Assembly (NCBI GenBank): GCA_046542355.1
Contig: JBKHBN010000003.1
Span: 43,335 to 107,334, forward strand
Direction of reading: 5' to 3'
DNA from: UBA1672 sp046542355
GTDB taxonomy: Bacteria > Pseudomonadota > Alphaproteobacteria > Micavibrionales > Micavibrionaceae
DNA: 64,000 bases
This document shows positions 17,238-25,887 of the stretch, piece by piece (position 1 is the stretch's first letter; every line of letters starts with the position of its first letter). The notes under the pieces were generated by a model. The model worked only from the letters and a program-made list of their open reading frames with translations. It did no database searches and had not been told where the DNA came from. Both the position numbers and the translations under genes were made by a program.

Positions 17238-17606
17238 ATCTTATAACTTTCGCTAAAATTATGGTATTTTATGTACTTTCAAGCTGTACTCACTACTATG
17301 CACGCACAGCTGCGAATCCATATATTCTTTATGAGCGCTGGAGATAACCATATTATATTATTGATGTCAAGGAATATTGTTACCGGTGGGTAGGGATGAG
17401 TATCTTGCGCATGAGGCCGCTATCTGAAGTTCGTTGTGACAACTTGTTCCTTTGATTTTTTTATGATAAACAACGTCGCTATACACTTCGTGGGCTGGTG
17501 CTCTTAACTGATTCGCGAAGTGGTAGACATATCCTGTTTGTATTTTTCTATACCAGATCAGGTTTCATTATATACAAATCATCACAATATATTTTAACAA
17601 GAGTAG
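17238..17606. other. 369-nt divergent spacer between rplU and nhaD
   Basis: No coding sequence is supported. It holds the rplU promoter (minus strand) and presumably the nhaD promoter (plus strand). A 7-bp inverted repeat, CACTTCG (17484-17490) and CGAAGTG (17516-17522), could fold in the nhaD leader. I could not assign it to a known riboswitch class. Confidence 0.5.
17341..17370 (-). promoter_or_regulatory. Predicted promoter of rplU-rpmA
   Basis: On the minus strand a perfect TTGACA (17365-17370) is followed after 18 nt by TATCTC (17341-17346). Transcription would start about 95-100 nt before the rplU ATG. The -35 box is perfect and the -10 box weak. Confidence 0.45.
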
Positions 17607-19028
17607 ATGTTCATGTTTTCTCGTATAGCATGCCTGTGTGGCAATATATTTATTGGGCTGGCAATTCTTATTATTTGTTCCGATATAGTTTTTGCATCCT
17701 CAGCGAAGATGGTTAACGGCTCCGCACATACACTTAATGTCGGTTTGCACTGGTCGGGGATTGTCAGTTTGATTATTTTTGTGCTGGCTTACAGTTTTGT
17801 CCTTGGAGAAGAATACTCACATCTGCGTAAATCCAAACCTGTTATGCTGGCTGCTGGCCTAATATGGCTTATCATCGGTATTGTTGCTCCTCAATTTGGC
17901 GCTGATAAAGAACATATCCATTACGCGCTCTTTCATAATCTGGACGAATATGCCGGGCTTATGCTTTTCCTGCTGGCGGCCATGACGTATATCAGTGTTC
18001 TGAGTGATAGAAATGTTTTTGCGGTTCTCAGGGTCAGGTTGCTGCGCTCAGGTTTAGGTCTGCGCCAGCTTTTCTGGGTTACAGGTATTCTGGCATTTTT
18101 CTTGTCCCCGCTTGCAGATAATTTAACAACAGTTCTTGTTATGGGTGCGGTGATTGTTGCAGTGGGCGGTACGAATACCAAGTTTGTGAATATGGGGTGT
18201 GTTAACATTGTGTGCGCTGCTAATGCTGGCGGTGCCTTTAGTCCCTTTGGGGATATTACTACCTTGATGGTTTGGCAGGCTGGCAAAGTTGAATTTTTTG
18301 AGTTCTTTGCTCTTTTCTTGCCCTCTCTCGTCTGCTTTCTTGTTCCCGCTGCCTTAATGACCTTTTTTGTTCCTAATGAAAAGCCCGAACAAATCAGGGA
18401 AGATGTGAAGATGAAGCGGGGGGCATGGGTTGTTATTATAGAGGGGCTGCTGACAATTGTTACAGCGGTTACTTTTGAACAGTTTTTCGGACTTCCGCCT
18501 TTTCTGGGCATGATGACCGGTATGTCTGTTTTAATGATAACCGCCTGGTATCTTCGTAATGTTGGAGATAACAGAGATAGAACCTGTGATGTCTTTAAGA
18601 ATATTGCCGAAGCAGAGTGGGATACGCTCTTGTTCTTCTTTGGTGTTATTTTCAGCGTGGGCGGTCTTGGGTATCTGGGATATTTACACTTTTTATCGGA
18701 CCTCCTTTACGAAGGATGGGGGCCTACATTTGCCAATGTGACGCTTGGGTTGCTTTCAGCCCTTATTGACAATATTCCTGTAATGTTTGCCGTATTGAAG
18801 ATGGAGCCGAATATGGATCATTTCCAGTGGTTGCTTATTACTTTGACTACGGGGGTAGGAGGCAGTTTATTATCTGTCGGCTCTGCTGCCGGCGTTGGTC
18901 TTATGGGCGTTGCACGCGGACAATACACGTTCTTCTCGCATCTGCGATGGTCGCTATTTATTATTCTTGGATATGCTGCGGCTATTGGAACGCATTTTAT
19001 CGCAAATGGTCATATGATTGGCCAGTGA
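17607..19028 (+). CDS. nhaD: Na+/H+ antiporter, NhaD family
   Basis: 473 residues, strongly hydrophobic with about 11-13 membrane segments. NhaD antiporters of the ion transporter superfamily exchange sodium (or lithium) for protons. Family-type motifs are the N-terminal half segment SPLADNLTTVLVMGAV, the NAGGAFSPFGDITTLMVW stretch and, in the second half, LSALIDNIPVMFA with an Asp-Asn pair in a membrane segment. The start at 17607 is followed by another ATG at 17613; neither has a strong Shine-Dalgarno site. It is a single gene between a long 5' spacer and ispG. A related arsenite or citrate transporter is possible but less likely. Confidence 0.88.
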   Translation: MFMFSRIACLCGNIFIGLAILIICSDIVFASSAKMVNGSAHTLNVGLHWSGIVSLIIFVLAYSFVLGEEYSHLRKSKPVMLAAGLIWLIIGIVAPQFGADKEHIHYALFHNLDEYAGLMLFLLAAMTYISVLSDRNVFAVLRVRLLRSGLGLRQLFWVTGILAFFLSPLADNLTTVLVMGAVIVAVGGTNTKFVNMGCVNIVCAANAGGAFSPFGDITTLMVWQAGKVEFFEFFALFLPSLVCFLVPAALMTFFVPNEKPEQIREDVKMKRGAWVVIIEGLLTIVTAVTFEQFFGLPPFLGMMTGMSVLMITAWYLRNVGDNRDRTCDVFKNIAEAEWDTLLFFFGVIFSVGGLGYLGYLHFLSDLLYEGWGPTFANVTLGLLSALIDNIPVMFAVLKMEPNMDHFQWLLITLTTGVGGSLLSVGSAAGVGLMGVARGQYTFFSHLRWSLFIILGYAAAIGTHFIANGHMIGQ

Positions 19029-19094
19029 TTAGCTTATTAAACGAGATTAATAGCGCGTTGCCAGTTATAAGATTTTAGTCTATATACCGTTTCT

Positions 19095-20333
19095 ATGGTT
19101 GCTTTACCCCTTATTCACAGGCACAAGACCCATGCAGTGCAGGTTCGTGGCGTCACTGTAGGTGGCGGTGCGCCTGTTGTTGTTCAATCCATGACAAATA
19201 CTGATACGGCGGATGTGGAAGCCACATTTGCGCAGGTGAAGGAACTTTTTCTAGCTGGCTCTGAAATTGTCCGTGTTACGGTTAATAATGATGACGCTGC
19301 AAAAGGTGTTATTTTACTGCGTGAGCGTCTGGAAGGGGCGGGGTTTGATGTGCCTCTTGCCGGGTGTTTTCATTATAATGGGCACGCTTTGCTTCAGGAT
19401 CATTCAGAGCTTGCCAGTGCTTTGGATAAATACCGCATCAATCCGGGTAATGTCGGTTTTGGGAAGAAACGCGATTCGCAGTTTGAGCAAATTATCGAGA
19501 TTGCCATTAAACACAACAAGCCTGTCCGTATTGGTGTTAACTGGGGCAGTCTTGATCAGGATCTGGCCTGCAAGATGATGGATGAAAATGCTAAAAGATC
19601 CGAGCCTTGGGATGCCGGCGCTGTAATGCGTGAGACACTGGTGCAGTCAGCGCTCATTAGCGCTCAGAAGGCCAGAGACATCGGCCTTGGTACGGATCAG
19701 ATTATATTGTCAGCTAAAGTCAGCCGCGTTCAGGATTTGATAGCAGTGTATCAAGCACTGGCCGAGCGTTCGGATTATGCACTTCATCTGGGGTTAACCG
19801 AGGCCGGCATGGGCTCTCGTGGCATTGTCGCTACGGCTCTGGGGGAGGGTATTTTGTTGCAGCAAGGTATTGGCGATACGATACGCGCCTCTCTTACGCC
19901 TGAAGTTGGCGGGGATAGAACGCTTGAAGTGCGTGTATGCCAGGAAATCCTGCAAGCTTTGGGTTTGCGGTCTTTTGTGCCGGAGGTTAGTGCCTGCCCG
20001 GGGTGTGGGCGCACGACAAGTACTGTTTTTCAAGAGCTGGCGCAGCAAATACAGCGTTATATTGATGTGAGAATGCCAGTGTGGGCAAAAGAATATCCGG
20101 GCGTTGAGACGATGAAAGTTGCTGTGATGGGGTGCATTGTCAATGGCCCGGGGGAAAGCAAACATGCGGATATCGGGATCAGTCTGCCTGGCACCGGAGA
20201 ATCTCCGGCAGCGCCTGTATTTATCGATGGTCAAAAGGCACGCACATTGCGCGGTGATAATATTGCCGAAGATTTTCTGCAGATGGTTGAAGCTTATGTA
20301 CGCTCGCGTTATGGGCGTGTTTTGTCCGAATAA
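19095..20333 (+). CDS. ispG: 4-hydroxy-3-methylbut-2-enyl diphosphate synthase
   Basis: 412 residues. It catalyses the penultimate step of the MEP isoprenoid pathway using a [4Fe-4S] cluster. The N-terminal TIM-barrel part includes VQSMTNTDTADVEAT and the C-terminal part carries the cluster ligands Cys301, Cys304 (CPGCGR) and Cys347 in GCIVNGPGE, with Glu354 as the fourth. The length is larger than the 360-370 residues of Escherichia coli IspG, as in other alphaproteobacteria. No clear ribosome-binding site precedes the ATG. It works in the same pathway as dxr, found at 56355. Confidence 0.97.
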   Translation: MVALPLIHRHKTHAVQVRGVTVGGGAPVVVQSMTNTDTADVEATFAQVKELFLAGSEIVRVTVNNDDAAKGVILLRERLEGAGFDVPLAGCFHYNGHALLQDHSELASALDKYRINPGNVGFGKKRDSQFEQIIEIAIKHNKPVRIGVNWGSLDQDLACKMMDENAKRSEPWDAGAVMRETLVQSALISAQKARDIGLGTDQIILSAKVSRVQDLIAVYQALAERSDYALHLGLTEAGMGSRGIVATALGEGILLQQGIGDTIRASLTPEVGGDRTLEVRVCQEILQALGLRSFVPEVSACPGCGRTTSTVFQELAQQIQRYIDVRMPVWAKEYPGVETMKVAVMGCIVNGPGESKHADIGISLPGTGESPAAPVFIDGQKARTLRGDNIAEDFLQMVEAYVRSRYGRVLSE

Positions 20334-20403
20334 ATCGTTTTGTCAAATATCATGCTTGACGAGGGAAGGGCAAGGGTGATAAGAAATCTTCCATCTTAGA
20401 TGC

Positions 20404-20480
20404 GCGGGTGTAGCTCAGTTGGTTAGAGCGCCGCCCTGTCACGGCGGAGGCCGCGAGTTCAAGTCTCGTCACTCGCGCCA
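20404..20480 (+). tRNA. tRNA-Asp (anticodon GTC)
   Basis: A 77-nt cloverleaf. The acceptor stem GCGGGTG pairs with CACTCGC (one G-U). The D arm is TAGCTCAGTTGGTTAGAGCG. The anticodon stem CCGCC/GGCGG encloses CTGTCAC, with GTC at 20438-20440. The T arm contains TTCAAGT. The 3' CCA is encoded (20478-20480). Confidence 0.98.
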
Positions 20481-20523
20481 TTTGAGATTTCCTTATAGAT
20501 AGAGATGTGTTTTTCCTAAACAG

Positions 20524-20552
20524 GCTGCGATACTATCGCGGCTTTTTATTTT
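20524..20552 (+). terminator. Intrinsic terminator downstream of tRNA-Asp
   Basis: Stem GCTGCGA (20524-20530) and TCGCGGC (20536-20542), with one G-U pair and a 5-nt loop, is followed by TTTTTATTTT. It ends the ispG/tRNA transcription unit before nuoA. Confidence 0.75.
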
Positions 20553-20731
20553 CAGGGCTTGGCGTCTTTATGGGCACTTAAAGTTCAAGATGTAAGGTTC
20601 CTTTTTCCTGCCTTCTTTTATTTGCGGTTTTAGGATAATCTTTGGTTTTAGCGGTAAAAGGTGTTTTCATTACACTGCTGAGCTGTTAGATATTTAGATG
20701 CAGGTTTTTGTTTTTCATCAAAGGGTGTTTC

Positions 20732-21103
20732 ATGGCTTCTCAGGAACTCTTGCTCGCGTATTTGCCCATTCTGGTTTTTGTCGTTCTGGCTGCTGTCATT
20801 TCAGCGGCCATGCTGTTTGGCTCTATCCTTGTCAGTCCCAATAAACCTGATGCGGCAAAATTATCCGCTTATGAGTGTGGTTTTGATGCTTTTTCAGATG
20901 CGCGGAGCCGCTTTGATGTTCGTTTTTATCTGGTTGCTATTTTATTTATTATATTTGATCTGGAGATTGCATTTCTTTTTCCGTGGGCGATTACCCTTGG
21001 CCAGACCGGTATATTTGGTTTTTGGTCGATGGTTTTGTTTCTTGTCGTGCTTGCAATCGGCTTTTTATATGAATGGAAAAAAGGCGCGCTGGATTGGGAG
21101 TGA
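20732..21103 (+). CDS. nuoA: NADH-quinone oxidoreductase subunit A
   Basis: 123 residues from the ATG at 20732, which has AAAGGG six nucleotides upstream; a TTG at 20708 is in frame but not needed. It has three membrane segments and the conserved loop YECGFDAFSDARSRFDVRFY between the first two, followed by DLEIAFLFPWA. It is part of the proton-pumping membrane arm of complex I near the quinone site. It is the first gene of the nuo cluster; nuoB starts directly after its stop codon. Confidence 0.96.
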   Translation: MASQELLLAYLPILVFVVLAAVISAAMLFGSILVSPNKPDAAKLSAYECGFDAFSDARSRFDVRFYLVAILFIIFDLEIAFLFPWAITLGQTGIFGFWSMVLFLVVLAIGFLYEWKKGALDWE

Positions 21104-21685
21104 ATGATGAGTGGAGAAAATAAAATATTTGACGCACCGTCCTATGATTATGAGGAGCGCCTTCCTCCGCTTTCTCCTGCGGCACAGCAAGATGTAGTGC
21201 CAGCCGCTATATCAAAGACACTTGAAGAAAAAGGATTTCTGCTGACACAGGCAGACAGGCTTTTTGACTGGGCCAGAACAGGGTCTATGTGGCCCATGAC
21301 CTTTGGTTTGGCGTGCTGCGCGGTTGAAATGATTCACGGCTATATGAGCCGCTATGATATGGATCGTTTTGGCATGATTCCAAGGCCAAGCCCGCGCCAG
21401 TCTGATGTGCTGATCGTTGCGGGTACGCTGACTAATAAGATGGCTCCGGCTTTTCGCAGAGTGTATGACCAGATGCCGGAACCGCGTTGGGTTGTTTCAA
21501 TGGGGTCGTGCGCTAATGGGGGCGGGTATTATCATTATTCCTACTCGGTTGTGCGCGGGTGTGATCGCATTGTGCCGGTTGATATCTATATTCCCGGATG
21601 CCCTCCCACTGCCGAGGCTATGATTTATGGCTTACTGCAATTGCAAAAGAAAATACAACGGGAGGATACGCGCCTTGCTCGATGA
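21104..21685 (+). CDS. nuoB: NADH-quinone oxidoreductase subunit B
   Basis: 193 residues (two consecutive ATGs; either could start). It carries cluster N2, the last Fe-S centre before quinone, with ligands Cys71, Cys72 (LACCAVEM), Cys136 (GSCANGGG) and Cys166 (PGCPPT). The N-terminal 40 residues are variable. Its end overlaps the likely nuoC start by 11 nt. Confidence 0.97.
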   Translation: MMSGENKIFDAPSYDYEERLPPLSPAAQQDVVPAAISKTLEEKGFLLTQADRLFDWARTGSMWPMTFGLACCAVEMIHGYMSRYDMDRFGMIPRPSPRQSDVLIVAGTLTNKMAPAFRRVYDQMPEPRWVVSMGSCANGGGYYHYSYSVVRGCDRIVPVDIYIPGCPPTAEAMIYGLLQLQKKIQREDTRLAR

Positions 21686-22319
21686 CTCTTTGCTTGATCT
21701 TGCAGAATATATTTCCGAACAGCTTGAGAAGCATATTATTTCACATGAATTTATCGGTGAAGAGCTGGTGATTGATGTTAAAACTAACAGCATAGGCCGT
21801 GTCTTGCAGTTCTTGCGAGATACGCGCGAGTGTGAATTTACCGTGCTGTGTGATATATGCGGCGTTGACAATCTAGGACAGGCCGAGCGGTTTAGTGTTG
21901 TTTATTCCTTGCTTTCCATGCGTCAAAATATCAGAGCGCGGGTCAGGGTTTCATTGGAGGAGGGGCAACAGGTTCCAAGTGTTACCGATTTGTACAGCTC
22001 GGCGCTATGGTATGAGCGCGAGGTCTGGGACATGTACGGCATTGCTTTTGCCGGTAATCCCGATTTGCGGCGGATTTTGACAGATTACGGTTTTACCGGC
22101 CATCCGCAGCGCAAAGATTTCCCTTTAACCGGCTATGTCGAGCTACGTTATGATAACGAGCAAATGCGCGTTGTTTATGAACCTGTTCAATTGCCGCAGG
22201 ATTTTCGTAATTTTGATTTTCTTAGTCCGTGGGAGGGCATGACGGATATTCAGTCTCCAGAGCGCAGAGGTCTTGACGAAGACCCAGAACAAGACGAGGA
22301 GGCGAGCCATGATTCTTGA
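21675..22319 (+). CDS. nuoC: NADH-quinone oxidoreductase subunit C
   Basis: 214 residues if it starts at the TTG at 21675, chosen because GGGAGG lies about 9 nt upstream and the protein then begins LLDDSLLDLAEYI as expected. An in-frame ATG at 21627 lies deep in nuoB and would add an unrelated tail. The family core is YEREVWDMYGI...RRILTDYGF and HPQRKDFPLTGYVE. NuoC stabilises the peripheral arm with NuoD. The acidic C-terminal tail (DEDPEQDEEASHDS) overlaps the nuoD start by 11 nt. Confidence 0.93.
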   Translation: MLDDSLLDLAEYISEQLEKHIISHEFIGEELVIDVKTNSIGRVLQFLRDTRECEFTVLCDICGVDNLGQAERFSVVYSLLSMRQNIRARVRVSLEEGQQVPSVTDLYSSALWYEREVWDMYGIAFAGNPDLRRILTDYGFTGHPQRKDFPLTGYVELRYDNEQMRVVYEPVQLPQDFRNFDFLSPWEGMTDIQSPERRGLDEDPEQDEEASHDS

Positions 22320-23529
22320 TGATCTTGCAGAAACGCCTGATGTTGTGGTTAGTGATGAAACACAGATCAAGCCCTATACTATGAATTTCGGTCCGCAGCA
22401 TCCAGCTACGCATGGTGTATTGCGACTGGTGCTGGAGATGGATGGCGAGATTGTTGAGCGCGCTGATCCCCATATCGGTCTTTTACACCGGGGAACGGAA
22501 AAGCTTATTGAGCATAAAACTTATGCTCAGGCTGTGCCGTATTTTGATCGGCTTGATTATGTCAGTCCGATGAATCAGGAACATGCTTTTGCTCTGGCTA
22601 CCGAGAAGCTTCTGGGCATTACCGCTCCTAAACGTGCGCAGTATATCCGTGTCCTGTTTTGTGAAATTGGGCGGATTTTAAATCATATTCTTAATATTAC
22701 GACCTTTGCTCTTGATGTGGGAGCTATTACGCCATCCTTGTGGGGGTTTGAAGAACGTGAGAAAGGAATGGAGCTTTGCGAACGTGTGTGCGGCGCTCGC
22801 CTGCACGCCAATTATTTTCGTCCTGGCGGTGTAGCACGTGATTTACCAGAAGGATTAGCAGATGACATTTTGAAGTGGTGTGACGATTTACCTGAATTTC
22901 TTGGGGATCTGGAAACGCTTTTGACTGATAATCGTATCTTTAAACAGCGAACTGTTGATATTGGTATTGTATCTCCTGAGGAGGCTCAGGATTTCGGATT
23001 TTCAGGCCCGATGCTGCGTGCCTCAGGTATTGCGTGGGATTTGCGCAAAAGCCAGCCTTATGAAGTTTATGAGGAGATGGATTTTGATATTCCTATCGGC
23101 AAAACTGGTGATTGTTATGCACGTTATCTGGTGCGTATGGCAGAGATGTATGAATCGATTAAAATTATTCGTCAGGCTATTGATGCCATGCCTTCAGGAG
23201 ATGTGTCGATAAATGACTACAAAATCTCACCGCCACCGCGCGCAGAGATGAAACACTCTATGGAGGCCTTGATTCATCACTTCAAATTATTTAGTGAGGG
23301 GTATCATGTCCCTCCGGGAGAAACCTACACTGCGGTTGAGGCTCCCAAAGGGGAGTTTGCAGTCTATCTGATCTCTGATGGATCGAACAAGCCTTATCGT
23401 TGTCATATAAGAGCGCCCGGTTTTGCTCATCTTCAGGCCATGGATTTTATGTGTAAGGGACATCAGCTTGCGGATACCGTTTCGGTTATAGGCTCTTTGG
23501 ATATTGTTTTTGGAGAGATTGACAGATAA
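22309..23529 (+). CDS. nuoD: NADH-quinone oxidoreductase subunit D
   Basis: 406 residues from the ATG at 22309, preceded by a strong GAGGAGG site; a TTG at 22273 is in frame but inferior. It is related to the large subunit of NiFe hydrogenases without the metal ligands. Motifs are NFGPQHPATHGVLR near the start, HIGLLHRGTEKLIE and the quinone-pocket His/Tyr region. The end, DIVFGEIDR, is canonical. It forms the quinone chamber with NuoB. nuoE starts immediately after the stop. Confidence 0.97.
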   Translation: MILDDLAETPDVVVSDETQIKPYTMNFGPQHPATHGVLRLVLEMDGEIVERADPHIGLLHRGTEKLIEHKTYAQAVPYFDRLDYVSPMNQEHAFALATEKLLGITAPKRAQYIRVLFCEIGRILNHILNITTFALDVGAITPSLWGFEEREKGMELCERVCGARLHANYFRPGGVARDLPEGLADDILKWCDDLPEFLGDLETLLTDNRIFKQRTVDIGIVSPEEAQDFGFSGPMLRASGIAWDLRKSQPYEVYEEMDFDIPIGKTGDCYARYLVRMAEMYESIKIIRQAIDAMPSGDVSINDYKISPPPRAEMKHSMEALIHHFKLFSEGYHVPPGETYTAVEAPKGEFAVYLISDGSNKPYRCHIRAPGFAHLQAMDFMCKGHQLADTVSVIGSLDIVFGEIDR

Positions 23530-24189
23530 ATGAAAAAAACATTTGAACCATATGCCAGCTATCAACCGGAGCACTTTACGTTTAGTGACTCTTATGCACA
23601 GCATATTGAAGAAATTATTGCGCAATACCCGGCGGGGCACAAAAAATCTGCTGTGATGCCATTGCTGGATTTGGCGCAGCGGCAGATAGCTTGTGAAGGT
23701 ATGGAAGCTACGCCACCTTATGGAGGCTGGATACCGCGTGCGGCTATGGATCATATCGCTGATATTCTTGAAGAGCCAAAGATCAAGGTCTATGAGGTTG
23801 CCAGTTTCTATAGCATGTATAATACAGAACCTGTGGGCAAATATCTGATTCAATTTTGTACAACAACGCCTTGCCAGTTATGCGGCTGTGGAAAACTTGT
23901 GCATGCCTGCAAGGAACATCTGGGGATTGATTTTGGAGAGACAACCGGGGATGGAAAATTTACCATGCTGGAGGTTGAGTGTCTCGGGGCGTGCGTTAAT
24001 GCTCCGGTTGTACAGATTAATGATGATTATTACGAGGATCTGACCGCTGATAATTTGCGCGAGATTCTAATATCGCTTGCAGAAGATATGAAGCCGACTA
24101 TCGGTTCGCAAACGGGGCGGCGTTGCAGTATGCCCTCGGCTGGGCCGACATCTTTGAAGAAGAAGGCTAAAGAAGCGAAAGTGATTTGA
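23530..24189 (+). CDS. nuoE: NADH-quinone oxidoreductase subunit E
   Basis: 219 residues. It is the thioredoxin-fold subunit with the [2Fe-2S] cluster N1a; ligands are Cys110, Cys115, Cys151 and Cys155 (FCTTTPC ... CLGAC). The C-terminal 40 residues form a basic Lys/Ala-rich tail beyond the family core, as in other alphaproteobacterial NuoE. It forms the NADH-oxidising tip with NuoF. There is no gap between the nuoD stop and this ATG. Confidence 0.96.
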   Translation: MKKTFEPYASYQPEHFTFSDSYAQHIEEIIAQYPAGHKKSAVMPLLDLAQRQIACEGMEATPPYGGWIPRAAMDHIADILEEPKIKVYEVASFYSMYNTEPVGKYLIQFCTTTPCQLCGCGKLVHACKEHLGIDFGETTGDGKFTMLEVECLGACVNAPVVQINDDYYEDLTADNLREILISLAEDMKPTIGSQTGRRCSMPSAGPTSLKKKAKEAKVI

Positions 24190-24203
24190 GAGAACGTATC
24201 TAT

Positions 24204-24229
24204 ATATGAGTGCAAAATATGAGTGCAAA
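24204..24229 (+). repeat. Perfect tandem duplication of a 13-mer between nuoE and nuoF
   Basis: ATATGAGTGCAAA occurs twice head to tail (24204-24216 and 24217-24229) in the nuoE-nuoF spacer. Each copy holds an ATG that opens only a very short frame. Confidence 0.8.
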
Positions 24230-24256
24230 CAAATTTGATTAGGATGAGTGGCGTAT

Positions 24257-25537
24257 ATGCTCGATGATAAAGACAGAATTTATACCAATATTTATGGCTG
24301 GGAGAGTTTTTCTCTTACCAATGCGCAAGCGCGTGGCGATTGGGATGAAACTAAAAAAATCCTGCAAACGGGGCGTGAAGCTATTCTTGAGACATTAAAA
24401 ACTTCGGGTCTGCGCGGGCGTGGTGGTGCAGGGTTCCCAACAGGGCTTAAACTGTCATTCATGCCGAAGAGATCGGACGGGCGGCCACATTACCTTATTG
24501 TCAATGCCGATGAGTCCGAGCCGGGAACGTGCAAGGATAGGGATATACTCAGGAACGAGCCGCATAAAATTCTTGAGGGTGCTTTGATAGCCGGATTTGC
24601 TATTGGCGCGCATAAAGCTTTTATTTATGTCAGGGGTGAATTTCATAACGAGAGTATTAATCTGCAAAAAGCTATCAGCGAGGCCTATAGTGCCGGTCTG
24701 CTTGGGAAGAATGCGGTCGGATCAGGATGGGATTTTGATATCGTTGTGCATCGTGGCGCCGGAGCTTATATATGCGGCGAGGAAACGGCGCTTATTGAAT
24801 CTCTGGAAGGAAAAAAAGGGTTGCCGCGCAATAAACCTCCTTTTCCGGCTATGGCGGGTTTGTACTCATGTCCAACAACTGTTAACAATGTCGAAACTAT
24901 TGCTGATATCCCGACAATTATGCGCAGAGGAGCCAAGTGGTTCAGTGCGCTTGGGCGGGATAAAAATAACGCTGGTACGAAACTGTTTTGTATTTCAGGA
25001 CATGTCGAAAACCCCTGCAATGTTGAAGAAGAGATGGGCATTTCCATGCGTGAACTCATCGATAAACATTGCGGCGGGGTGCGGGGCGGCTGGGATAATT
25101 TGCTGGCTGTGATTCCGGGCGGCTCATCTACGCCGCTATTGCCACAATCAATCTGTGATACGGTGAATATGGATTATGACTCCCTTAAAGAAGCGGGGAG
25201 CGGTCTTGGGACTGGCGGTTTGATTGTCATGGACAAGTCAACCGATATTGTTGATGCTATTTGCCGCTTATCGCGGTTTTATATGCATGAGAGCTGTGGG
25301 CAGTGTACGCCATGTCGTGAGGGAACTGGTTGGCTTTGGCGCATTATGCAAAGAATGGTGCGCGGAGATGCGACGCTTGAGGAGATTGACCAGCTCTATG
25401 AGTTGACCAAGGAAATTGAAGGGCACACAATTTGCGCTTTGGGAGATGCTGCGGCATGGCCTGTGCAAGGGCTGATCCGTCACTTCCGCCCCGAGATGGA
25501 GCGCAGGATTGAGGAATACCAGAAGAAAGTTGCCTAA
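24257..25537 (+). CDS. nuoF: NADH-quinone oxidoreductase subunit F
   Basis: 426 residues from the ATG at 24257 (a GTG at 24248 would add three residues). It binds NADH and FMN. Seen motifs are the FMN/NAD loop GLRGRGGAGFPTG, GAGAYICGEETALIESLEG and the cluster N3 ligands ESCGQCTPCREG plus a later Cys in HTICALGD. It is the last gene of the first nuo block; its stop codon overlaps by 4 nt the stop codon of a convergent small gene, after which the cluster is interrupted. Confidence 0.97.
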   Translation: MLDDKDRIYTNIYGWESFSLTNAQARGDWDETKKILQTGREAILETLKTSGLRGRGGAGFPTGLKLSFMPKRSDGRPHYLIVNADESEPGTCKDRDILRNEPHKILEGALIAGFAIGAHKAFIYVRGEFHNESINLQKAISEAYSAGLLGKNAVGSGWDFDIVVHRGAGAYICGEETALIESLEGKKGLPRNKPPFPAMAGLYSCPTTVNNVETIADIPTIMRRGAKWFSALGRDKNNAGTKLFCISGHVENPCNVEEEMGISMRELIDKHCGGVRGGWDNLLAVIPGGSSTPLLPQSICDTVNMDYDSLKEAGSGLGTGGLIVMDKSTDIVDAICRLSRFYMHESCGQCTPCREGTGWLWRIMQRMVRGDATLEEIDQLYELTKEIEGHTICALGDAAAWPVQGLIRHFRPEMERRIEEYQKKVA

Positions 25538-25854
25538 CAAGTTGGCTCATCAAGAATTTGTACGCATGTTTTTATCGTAGGAAAAACAGTTGCGTAATTA
25601 GTTTCATCTTTAGGTTTATGAATATCCTCTGGCAGAAAATAACGATCTACCCCGTTTATATCTTGAACTCCAATAACGAGAGGGACTGTCTGGTCGTTCT
25701 TATTGTGGTCTATTTCCATAACCTTCGCCAGAACACCCAAAAGATCATCGTCCTTCGGGTACACGACCACGTCATCCCCAACGCAAAATTTAAACCCGCC
25801 AGCGCCGATTGTTTTTTTTGCGAATATACGGGTTAGAGCATGTGGAGCTTTCAT
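25534..25854 (-). CDS. Small uncharacterised protein downstream of purQ
   Basis: 106 residues. I do not recognise the family. The segment FKFCVGDDVVVYPKDDDLLGVLAKVMEI followed by LVIGVQDINGVDRYFLPEDI alternates hydrophobic and polar residues and looks like a small beta-barrel (SH3/Tudor-like) domain, but this is inference. It lies 33 nt after purQ on the same strand and is probably cotranscribed. Its stop codon overlaps the nuoF stop tail to tail by 4 nt. Confidence 0.6.
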   Translation of the reverse strand: MKAPHALTRIFAKKTIGAGGFKFCVGDDVVVYPKDDDLLGVLAKVMEIDHNKNDQTVPLVIGVQDINGVDRYFLPEDIHKPKDETNYATVFPTIKTCVQILDEPTC

Positions 25855-25887
25855 ATTTTTTACGCTTTTGTTGTTGTACTCAGTATT

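Noticed and set aside
17933..18511. 192-codon minus-strand frame inside nhaD
   Set aside because: Composition is that of a reverse-complemented membrane protein gene; nhaD motifs are intact on the plus strand.
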